Part shown: piece after piece, positions 1 through 5,143 of the stretch
Numbering within the stretch: position 1 is the first letter of the stretch
How the letters are laid out: each line of letters opens with the position of its first letter
Source of the DNA: Chloroflexota bacterium
GTDB lineage: Bacteria > Chloroflexota > Anaerolineae > UBA4142
Direction: 5' to 3'
DNA length: 5,143 nt
Assembly: GCA_016199405.1 (NCBI GenBank)
Contig: JACQGS010000218.1
Location: 1-5,143, forward strand
Notes under the pieces: generated by a model
The model's input: only the letters and a program-made list of their open reading frames with translations
Told to the model about the DNA's origin: nothing
Databases searched by the model: none
Position numbers and translations under genes: made by a program

Positions 1-16
1 ACAGATTAATGAGGGA

Positions 17-32
17 GGCGTTCTCTAACGCC
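17..32 (+). repeat. REP-like hairpin, copy A
   Basis: Perfect 6-bp stem GGCGTT / AACGCC around a CTCT loop, preceded by the G-rich stretch GAGGGA (11-16). It matches the hairpin at the far end of the window (5130-5143), which has the same CTCT loop and the same GGGA tetranucleotide one base before the stem. The match keeps pairing where bases differ (T21-A28 here, C5133-G5140 there). A G-rich tetranucleotide followed by a short palindrome is the layout of REP sequences mobilised by RAYT transposases. No such transposase is in the window, so that link is inference. Confidence 0.6.
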
Positions 33-49
33 GATTTCGAGCATCCACC

Positions 50-63
50 GCGCTAAAGAGCGC
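50..63 (-). repeat. REP-like hairpin, copy C (inverted)
   Basis: Perfect 5-bp stem GCGCT / AGCGC around AAAG. Read on the minus strand it is GCGCTCTTTAGCGC, one base different from the 14-base hairpin at 5130-5143 (CTTT instead of CTCT in the loop), and it is likewise preceded by a G-rich stretch (GGGTGA). It lies 17 bp from copy A in the opposite orientation, like paired REP units in BIME arrangements. A short GC-rich palindrome can arise by chance, so the loop and flank similarity is the main support. Confidence 0.45.
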
Positions 64-107
64 TCACCCATTCAGGAAGAAGTTATTCTTTTACAAACGC
101 GTACCCT

Positions 108-1856
108 TTGAGTAGAACCTTGAGCAAAACCAAGCCGGTCAAATTCAGAACGAGCCCATTGCCTCCTGAAACGATTCAGTCGCTGACCGCGCCAGAAGAC
201 GCGCCGGAGGAATTGCGTCGCCGCTATGCCGATCTATCGACGCTGTATATGACCGGCGCGCGGCTTTCCTCGATTCTTCAGTGGGAACCGCTCCTGCTGG
301 AAATTCTGGAAACGTCCATTCATCTGACGCAAGCCGACGGCGCGTCGTTGATCCTCGCGGACAATTATCGCGGCGATTTGTTTATTGCCGCGAGCCGGCA
401 TCTGCCCGCGCAGGTCGTGAAAGAAACGCGATTGCATTATAACGAAGGAATTGCCGGCTGGGTCGCGCATCATCGCGAGCCGTTACTGCTCGTCGGACCC
501 GTTGACAGCAATCGTTTCCCCAAATTTTCTCCTCGACCGACCCTTAGCGGTTCTGCCATTTGCGTGCCGCTGATTCCGCCTGCGCTTTCGGGGGAGACAC
601 CGCCGCTGGTGGGTGTTCTCATCGTTTCGCGTAAAGTCAGCCAGCCCGCGTTGGCGCAAGACGATCTGCAATTGCTGTTCGCGCTGAGCGCGCAAGCCGC
701 GGCGGCGCTGCAAAACGCGCGGCAGTACCAACAAATGGAACGCCGCGCGACCCAGTTAAAAAACCTCATTGAGATCAGCCGCGAGATGTCGACCAGTTTG
801 AACATCGATGAGGTTTTGCGCGGGGTGATGGAAAAGGCGGTGAAACTTTTGCGCGCGCAATCCGGCTCGTTGCTCTTGATCGATGAACAAACCCAGGAAT
901 TAATTTTCAAAGTCGCCCTCGGTCCGGCGGGCGCGATCTTGAGCGATACGCGCCTCCCACCCGGCGTCGGCATTGCCGGCGCCGTCGCGCGCGACGGCAA
1001 GCCGCTCATCGTCAACGATGCCAAAGCCGATCCGCGGCATTACGGCGGCGTCGATGCGAGCACCGCGCTGACTACGCAAATGCTGTTATGCGTTCCGTTG
1101 ATCAGCCGCGCGCGCGTGACGGGCGTTTTGGAAGTCATCAACAAACTCGACGGCGCGCCGTTTTTAGACGAAGACGCCGAAACGCTTGCCGCGTTCGCGC
1201 TCGAAGGCGCGATTGCGTTGGAGAACGCGCGGCTCTATTCCGATCTCAAGCGCGCCTTCACCGATACGGTGCGGGTGATCGCGAACGCCGTCGAAGCGCG
1301 CGATCCGTACACCGCTGGGCACACGAATCGCGTGACCCAACTCGCGTTGGAAACCGCGCGCGAGTTGGGTTGGACGACCGAGCAAATGGATGTTTTGGAA
1401 ATCGGCGCGCTGTTGCACGACATCGGCAAAATCGGCGTCTCGGACGCAATTCTACGCAAACCCGGCAAATTAACCGACGACGAATATACCGAAATGAAAA
1501 GGCATCCGATCGTCGGCGCGAATATGCTGGAGGGCGTCGGACTTTTGCGCCCGATTCTCGCGTACGTGCTTTATCACCAAGAACGGTTTGACGGCACCGG
1601 GTATCCGTTTGGCTTGAAGGGCAAAGAGATTCCGATTGAGGGACGCTTGCTGCCGGTTGTGGACACGTTTGACGCGATTACGTCGGATCGTCCGTATCGG
1701 AAAGGTCGCACGCCGGCAGAGGCGGTGGCGGAGATCGTCAAGAATCGCGGGACGCAATTTGATCCGGTAGTTGTCGATGCATTCCTGCGCGCCTACCAGC
1801 ACATTGATTTCCAATCGCTGTATCATTCGCCCGAACCCAGTAGTGCAGCCACTTGA
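108..1856 (+). CDS. GAF-GAF-HD-GYP protein, predicted cyclic-di-GMP phosphodiesterase
   Basis: A 582-residue cytoplasmic protein with no signal peptide or membrane segment. Order: basic, probably disordered N-terminus (1-35); GAF 1 (about 63-205); short helical linker; GAF 2 (about 228-378); HD-GYP domain (about 385-565). Catalytic features seen: GHTNRV with H405, HDIGK with H437-D438, H466 in MKRHP, H490 in YHQERFDG, the GYP signature at 498-500, and D519 in VVDTFD. HD-GYP enzymes hydrolyse c-di-GMP to pGpG or GMP at a metal centre. The usual HHE is HQE here (Q491). GAF 2 ends with an NK...F-x3-D pattern (N345, K346, F352, D356), resembling the NKFDE motif of cyclic-nucleotide-binding GAFs. 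The start is uncertain: TTG at 108 or TTG at 120; no ATG or GTG is available upstream after the in-frame TAA at 54-56, and no well-spaced Shine-Dalgarno is seen. The last four residues (SAAT) and the stop lie inside a MITE-like repeat. Identity as HD-GYP is very secure; the GAF ligands are unknown. Confidence 0.95.
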   Translation: MSRTLSKTKPVKFRTSPLPPETIQSLTAPEDAPEELRRRYADLSTLYMTGARLSSILQWEPLLLEILETSIHLTQADGASLILADNYRGDLFIAASRHLPAQVVKETRLHYNEGIAGWVAHHREPLLLVGPVDSNRFPKFSPRPTLSGSAICVPLIPPALSGETPPLVGVLIVSRKVSQPALAQDDLQLLFALSAQAAAALQNARQYQQMERRATQLKNLIEISREMSTSLNIDEVLRGVMEKAVKLLRAQSGSLLLIDEQTQELIFKVALGPAGAILSDTRLPPGVGIAGAVARDGKPLIVNDAKADPRHYGGVDASTALTTQMLLCVPLISRARVTGVLEVINKLDGAPFLDEDAETLAAFALEGAIALENARLYSDLKRAFTDTVRVIANAVEARDPYTAGHTNRVTQLALETARELGWTTEQMDVLEIGALLHDIGKIGVSDAILRKPGKLTDDEYTEMKRHPIVGANMLEGVGLLRPILAYVLYHQERFDGTGYPFGLKGKEIPIEGRLLPVVDTFDAITSDRPYRKGRTPAEAVAEIVKNRGTQFDPVVVDAFLRAYQHIDFQSLYHSPEPSSAAT

Positions 1857-1945
1857 AAGTGCGGCGTTCGACCCGGATTTTCGGGCGAATTTGAGCGCGA
1901 GTTCCAACCGGGCTTGGTATGCAACTTTTTCAAGTGGCTGCACTA
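1841..1945. mobile_element. MITE-like element, 105 bp, with 18-bp terminal inverted repeats
   Basis: TAGTGCAGCCACTTGAAA at 1841-1858 is an exact reverse complement of 1928-1945. The interior pairs further (CCCGG 1872-1876 with CCGGG 1908-1912), so the whole unit can fold into one long imperfect hairpin. It encodes no transposase. Both ends carry TA, so the element may be 1843-1943 flanked by a duplicated TA, the target preference of IS630/Tc1-mariner transposases. Because TA is its own complement, the duplication cannot be proven from one copy. It overlaps the 3' end of the HD-GYP gene and ends 12 bp before the promoter of the next gene. It could also be a large intergenic hairpin acting at the RNA level. 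Confidence 0.75.
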
Positions 1946-1999
1946 GTCCGACGCCGGTAGACACTGCGCGCGAAAAACAGTATAATTCCTAACTGAGCG
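1857..1999. other. Intergenic region between HD-GYP and REC-GAF-GAF genes
   Basis: These 143 bp hold most of the MITE-like element, then a 12-bp spacer, then the promoter of the downstream gene. No small ORF with a ribosome site and no T-run typical of an intrinsic terminator is seen. The foldback of the MITE could still slow or end transcription from the HD-GYP gene; this is inference. Confidence 0.6.
1958..1986 (+). promoter_or_regulatory. Sigma-70-type promoter TAGACA-17 bp-TATAAT
   Basis: The -35 hexamer TAGACA (1958-1963, 5 of 6 to TTGACA) and a perfect -10 TATAAT (1981-1986) are separated by the optimal 17 bp. The predicted start of transcription is near 1992-1995. The ATG of the REC-GAF-GAF gene is at 2000, so the leader would be only about 5-8 nt and could not carry a Shine-Dalgarno. 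This gives the downstream gene pair its own promoter, independent of the HD-GYP gene. Confidence 0.7.
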
Positions 2000-4018
2000 A
2001 TGCCCAAAATTCTCATCGTTGACGATGATCCCGCGCAAACCGCGCGGTGGAAACAGACGCTTGAATCCGCCGGTTACATGGTTGCCAGCGCCCCCGACGC
2101 GATCCTGGGTCTGATCGCCATTACGCGCGATCCGCCGGATTTGATCCTCTCGGATATTTTGATGCCGCGGATGGACGGTTTTACGTTTATCCGCGAGGTC
2201 AAAAGCCGCCCCGATTTGCGGACCATTCCCTTTTTGTTTGTCACGTCCACTTTGGTCTCGGAAGATGACCACCAATTCGCGCAGATGCTCGGCGCCGAGG
2301 CGATTATCGCGCGCGCCGAGGCAGACGACGCGGCGCTGGGCATTATCCGCGAGGTCATCGAACGCCATCAGCGCGATGACTCCGCGGCGCGATCCGAGCC
2401 GTCGCGGATGCCCGAGCCGGAAGTGATCGAAATTGCGCGGAGGGAACCCGCGGGGCACACCGCCATGGCGTTTGGTGTGCCGGCGGAAGAAATAACTTCG
2501 ACACAACCCGATCCAATAATTCGCGACGACGCGCCTCAGCGCGTGATCGATGGACTTCAGGCACAAGTTCAAGAATTGGAACGCGTGAATGCCGCGCTCG
2601 TGCAACGTGCGGCGCAACCACCATCGAATGCTCCAAGCGATCACGCATTGGATACTCTCCTCGCGCAAACTCAAACTCGACTTGAGCATCGTACGCGCTT
2701 GACGACCGCATTGAAAGAAATCGCGCAGATGCTGAACCAATCCGTGGAGATGGACGCCGTTTTGGACCGCATCGTCCAGCAGAGCGCGGAACTGACCGGC
2801 GCGCGGGATTGCGCGATTTTTGTTTTTCATTCTGGTTTCGCAACTTTCCGCGGCGCGTCCGCCTATCCGCGTTCGCGCGAGGAGATTCAACGCATCGCGT
2901 TCACCGCAGATGCCGCCGACTCGATCCGCGCGATGATGAGCGCGCCGGGCGCGCTGGCAATTTGCCCGGACTTGCCGTACCTCTCGACCAGTTTGCTGGC
3001 GCGTGAAATGAACGCGCAGGTGGCAGTGATCGCGCCCGTGATCGCGCAAGGAGAAATGTTGGGATTGCTTGTGTGCGCGGATACGCCCGCCGACCGCGAA
3101 TTTAGCGATGATGAAATGGAAAGCGCGACGCAACTGGGCGCGCTCGCCGGGATTGCGTTGGGGCAAGCGCGCTTGCGAGAGCACGCGCGGCAACTGTTGC
3201 CGCCGGAAACGGATTCGGCGGAAGATAGAAACGCGATTGAAATATCGAAAAATACGGAAGCGCTCGTGCGTTATCGCGCGCAAATTGCTGCGCTCGCCCA
3301 AATCGCGCATCCGGTAGCGGAATCGCTTCAGCCGACGCAAGTCTTGCAGAACATCGTCCGCGCCGCCAAAGAATTGGTGCATGCCGAAGCGTGCAACTTG
3401 TTTCTCTTCAACGCCGAGACCAATACGTTTCACGGGGTCGCCTCGTCCGCGCTCGCGCCGGAATCCATTCAGCAATTGCATTTCACCGCCGAAAACAACG
3501 CGGCGATGCTGAACATGATGCGGAATCATGCGACACTGGCGTTAAACGGCGCGGAAAATGCGGCAAAAGATATTCCGATGCTGGAGGACGCGTTTCACGC
3601 GAAGGCCGCGCTCATCGTTCCCATTGTCGCGCGCGCGCAAACGCTGGGCGTGATGCTCTGTATCGATTCGCAAAGCCAACGCGTCTTCTCGTTCGAAGAA
3701 ACGGAACTATTGACGATGTTCGCGGATCAAGCCGCGTTGTGGTTGGAAGCCGCGCATTGGTATTACGAAGCGAATCGTCAGCCGGCAATCGCTGAACCGG
3801 GGCGCCAACGCGCGTTCGAGCAGATCGATGCGACGACGCTCGCGCTGAACGAGCCGCTCGTTGCGGTTTTGGATCAGGTGCATCTCACCTTCGATCAATC
3901 GCCAAACGCCGAACTGCGCTTGCGACTCGAAGGAATCGAAGCAAATACGCGGCGCGTGGTGGAACTGATCGATCAGTTGCGTCGTATTACGCAAACGGGG
4001 TTGTATCTTGATGGATAA
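2000..4018 (+). CDS. REC-GAF-GAF protein with a HisKA-like C-terminus lacking phospho-acceptor His and ATPase domain
   Basis: A 672-residue soluble signalling protein. REC domain at 1-125 has acidic pocket D8/D9, phospho-acceptor D52 (SDILMP) and switch Thr T82. The conserved Lys-Pro after beta-5 is R105-A106 and the aromatic switch position is I102, so its response to phosphorylation may be altered. An acidic, Pro-containing linker and a coiled coil (about 180-205) lead to GAF 1 (about 245-395) and GAF 2 (about 435-588). The two GAFs look like tandem duplicates and share cysteines at equivalent places (C271/C465, C359/C554). Residues 605-665 resemble a HisKA dimerisation hairpin (LNEPL at 616-620, then ELRLRLEGI), but the His position is L614 and no ATPase domain follows. 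It probably works as a phospho- or ligand-responsive dimeric adaptor, not a kinase; this is inference. The start is firm: an in-frame TGA at 1994-1996 lies just upstream and the REC fold begins at residue 2. It overlaps the next gene by 8 bp. Confidence 0.92.
   Translation: MPKILIVDDDPAQTARWKQTLESAGYMVASAPDAILGLIAITRDPPDLILSDILMPRMDGFTFIREVKSRPDLRTIPFLFVTSTLVSEDDHQFAQMLGAEAIIARAEADDAALGIIREVIERHQRDDSAARSEPSRMPEPEVIEIARREPAGHTAMAFGVPAEEITSTQPDPIIRDDAPQRVIDGLQAQVQELERVNAALVQRAAQPPSNAPSDHALDTLLAQTQTRLEHRTRLTTALKEIAQMLNQSVEMDAVLDRIVQQSAELTGARDCAIFVFHSGFATFRGASAYPRSREEIQRIAFTADAADSIRAMMSAPGALAICPDLPYLSTSLLAREMNAQVAVIAPVIAQGEMLGLLVCADTPADREFSDDEMESATQLGALAGIALGQARLREHARQLLPPETDSAEDRNAIEISKNTEALVRYRAQIAALAQIAHPVAESLQPTQVLQNIVRAAKELVHAEACNLFLFNAETNTFHGVASSALAPESIQQLHFTAENNAAMLNMMRNHATLALNGAENAAKDIPMLEDAFHAKAALIVPIVARAQTLGVMLCIDSQSQRVFSFEETELLTMFADQAALWLEAAHWYYEANRQPAIAEPGRQRAFEQIDATTLALNEPLVAVLDQVHLTFDQSPNAELRLRLEGIEANTRRVVELIDQLRRITQTGLYLDG
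3997..4018 (+). promoter_or_regulatory. Translational coupling site between REC-GAF-GAF and TPR genes
   Basis: The TPR gene's ATG (4011) lies inside the end of the upstream gene, whose TAA is at 4016-4018, giving an 8-bp overlap. A weak purine site GGGG (3997-4000) is 10 nt before the ATG. A TTG at 4008 is an alternative start one codon earlier. No separate promoter is evident, so the two genes are very likely co-transcribed and translationally coupled. Confidence 0.6.
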
Positions 4019-5027
4019 TTTGGATCGCGTTTCGGCTGGATCGGATTTGTTGGTGGACGCCGGTCAGCCGTGGGATGACATCACGACGGTTTTGAAGCAC
4101 GCGCAAGAAGCGCAAGCCGATCGCGATACCGCGCGCGCGTACACGTTTTACGTCCGCGCGACCGAGCTGGATGCCAATAATGCCGAGGCATGGGCGGGGC
4201 GCGGCGCGACGACGCCGGAATTAGACGATGAAGTCGTGAGTTGGGGCTATGCGCTCGCGCTCGCGCCGGAGAGTATTCAGGCGAAAATTCGGTTGGAGCA
4301 GGCGGTTAGCGATAAAATCGAGGATAGCCAATCCTCCGACGCGGCAAAATTATTTACTCTCGCGCGGGATTTGGGAGAAGCCGGGCAAAAAGAACACGCG
4401 TATCGTCTGGCTGTGCGCGCGACGGACTTGGACGATACGCGCGAAGAATATTGGATCTGGCGCGCGGGCTTGACGAGTGATCTCAAAGAAATGATCTCAG
4501 CGCTCAATCAAGCGTTGGCGCTGAATCCGCAGAACGCGCAAGCGCAAGCCGGTTTGGAATGGGCGTTCGCGCAACAAGCCCAAACCGCGCCGCTGGTGAC
4601 GCCATCGGCGGCGGATGAGGCGATGCAATTCATCGCGGAAGGAAACGCGCAATTAAAACAGGGCGATAAAGAAATGGCGCACGAAATGTTCAAGCGCGCG
4701 ACCGAATTGGATCAACGCAATCAGGACGCGTGGTTTGGACGCGGCATCAGCGTCGAAGCAACCGATATCGATGAAGCGTTGACGTGCATGGAGCAGACGC
4801 TCGCGATCAATCCGGGAAACGACCCAGCCAAAGAAAAGCGTTCGTGGCTGCGCGTGCGGAAATTGCGCGAGCATACCGCGGCGCCTCTCGCGCCAGCGCC
4901 GCCGCCGATGCGCGTGCCTGCGCGTGCGCAGCCCTCGCCAGCCATATCCCGCGCGCGACTTTACCTGTTGGTCGTCGCGGTCCTCGCGTTGATTTTGCTC
5001 TTTGTGGCGCTTTTTCGCCCGCTTTGA
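4011..5027 (+). CDS. TPR-repeat protein with C-terminal membrane anchor
   Basis: A 338-residue protein made of three related modules of about 80-90 residues (about 28-100, 112-190, 203-285). Each holds a helix pair ending in RATELD or RATDLD (49-54, 136-141, 229-234), an aromatic W or Y position 6-8 residues on (W61, W148, W241), and a second helix pair with an ALALxP or TLAINP turn (81-86, 168-173, 263-268). This is the TPR style of superhelical protein-binding scaffold. A Pro/Ala-rich linker (289-310) follows, then one hydrophobic helix (about 317-335) flanked by R314/R316 and R336, ending three residues later. The layout predicts a tail-anchored protein with the TPR part in the cytoplasm. 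No signal peptide and no enzymatic domain are seen. Its coupling to the REC-GAF-GAF gene suggests the two products interact, perhaps placing the sensor at the membrane; this is inference. The specific family is not recognised. Confidence 0.88.
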   Translation: MDNLDRVSAGSDLLVDAGQPWDDITTVLKHAQEAQADRDTARAYTFYVRATELDANNAEAWAGRGATTPELDDEVVSWGYALALAPESIQAKIRLEQAVSDKIEDSQSSDAAKLFTLARDLGEAGQKEHAYRLAVRATDLDDTREEYWIWRAGLTSDLKEMISALNQALALNPQNAQAQAGLEWAFAQQAQTAPLVTPSAADEAMQFIAEGNAQLKQGDKEMAHEMFKRATELDQRNQDAWFGRGISVEATDIDEALTCMEQTLAINPGNDPAKEKRSWLRVRKLREHTAAPLAPAPPPMRVPARAQPSPAISRARLYLLVVAVLALILLFVALFRPL

Positions 5028-5070
5028 AATATTTTTTTTCGCCCAAGGGTCTCTAAAAAAATGAGTCACA
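5028..5070 (+). other. 3' flank of the TPR gene with T8 tract, possible weak terminator
   Basis: A run of eight T (5032-5039) follows the stop codon at once. The only upstream stems are weak: GGCG 5006-5009 with CGCC 5016-5019, and TTTC 5013-5016 with GAAA 5026-5029. The decamer TTTTTCGCCC occurs at 5011-5020 and again at 5035-5044. A Rho-independent terminator is possible but poorly supported. AAGGGTCTC (5045-5053) copies part of the repeat that follows. Confidence 0.25.
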
Positions 5071-5100
5071 TTGTCACCCTGAGCGAGAGCGAAGGGTCTC
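5071..5100. repeat. Palindromic intergenic repeat (CCCTGAGCG...AAGGG type)
   Basis: ACCCT (5076-5080) pairs with AGGGT (5093-5097) around a 12-base loop made of the hexamer GAGCGA twice (5081-5092). Dispersed intergenic repeats of the general form GTCACCCTGAGCG...AAGGGTCTC are common in many bacterial genomes, and I recognise the style from general knowledge. The 3' half, AAGGGTCTC, also occurs alone at 5045-5053, perhaps a degraded second copy. Confidence 0.55.
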
Positions 5101-5121
5101 AGTGCATCACAATTTCATAAA

Positions 5122-5143
5122 GGGGGGAAGCGCTCTCTAGCGC
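5122..5143 (+). repeat. REP-like hairpin, copy B, cut by window end
   Basis: A run of six G, then AA, then a perfect 5-bp stem GCGCT / AGCGC around CTCT (5130-5143). It is the same pattern as 13-31 with compensating changes in the stem. The final stem pair (A5129 with the base after the window) cannot be seen. Confidence 0.55.

Noticed and set aside
74..82. AGGAAGAAG as a Shine-Dalgarno for the HD-GYP gene
   Set aside because: It lies 25 or more bases before the TTG at 108, and no in-frame start codon exists at a normal distance from it.
84..89. TATTCT as a -10 box for the HD-GYP gene
   Set aside because: Only 4 of 6 to consensus and nothing like TTGACA at 16-18 bp upstream, so the promoter of the first gene is not assigned.
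1088..1591. Plus-strand open frame of 167 codons inside the HD-GYP gene
   Set aside because: Arg-rich frame-shifted reading of the GAF 2/HD-GYP coding region; no start signal and no domain.
1771..1992. Small ORF of 73 codons crossing the MITE-like element
   Set aside because: Mostly a frame-shifted reading of the HD-GYP end and the repeat; only its last 15 codons are of interest, as the possible original tail of the HD-GYP gene.
1943..3529. Long open frame of 528 codons on the minus strand opposite the REC-GAF-GAF gene
   Set aside because: Its product is Arg/His-rich low-complexity without recognisable domains, as expected for the complement of a GC-rich coding frame. The plus-strand gene has clear REC and GAF domains.
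5006..5039. Intrinsic terminator after the TPR gene
   Set aside because: The candidate stems are only 4 bp and the T-run is either 12 nt away from the stronger one or next to an A/T-rich weak one; kept only as a low-confidence note.
1..5143. CRISPR array, tRNA, rRNA or riboswitch
   Set aside because: No regularly spaced direct repeats, no cloverleaf or rRNA motifs, and the leaders are too short for a riboswitch.

Overview
The window holds three plus-strand genes, all cytoplasmic signalling or scaffold proteins, bounded by short intergenic stretches rich in small repeats. The DNA is GC-rich with very frequent CGCG/GCGC runs. The multi-domain GAF architecture (GAF-GAF-HD-GYP, REC-GAF-GAF) fits an environmental bacterium, most likely an uncultured Chloroflexota (Anaerolineae-like) genome. 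That assignment is inference from protein style; no ribosomal or other taxonomic marker is present.

Layout. Positions 1-107 carry two small hairpins in opposite orientation that look like REP elements. Positions 108-1856 encode a GAF-GAF-HD-GYP protein, a predicted cyclic-di-GMP phosphodiesterase. A 105-bp MITE-like element (1841-1945) with 18-bp perfect terminal inverted repeats sits on the 3' end of this gene and supplies its last residues and stop codon. A near-consensus sigma-70-type promoter (TAGACA-17 bp-TATAAT, 1958-1986) follows, so close to the next ATG that the mRNA should be almost leaderless. Positions 2000-4018 encode a REC-GAF-GAF protein that ends in a HisKA-like helical hairpin with no phospho-acceptor His and no ATPase domain. 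Positions 4011-5027, overlapping it by 8 bp, encode a protein of three related TPR-type modules plus a Pro-rich linker and one C-terminal membrane helix. The tail (5028-5143) has a T-tract, a CCCTGAGCG...AAGGG palindromic repeat and a third REP-like hairpin cut by the window edge.

How they may work together (inference). The HD-GYP protein would lower c-di-GMP in response to ligands or redox state sensed by its GAF domains. The other two genes form a tightly coupled pair: a non-catalytic receiver/GAF dimerisation protein and a membrane-anchored TPR scaffold. These look like an adaptor module rather than a classical kinase/regulator pair. The most unusual points are the doubly degenerate REC-GAF-GAF-pseudo-HisKA protein with its TPR partner, the near-leaderless promoter, the MITE that rewrote a gene end, and the covarying REP-like hairpins at both window ends.
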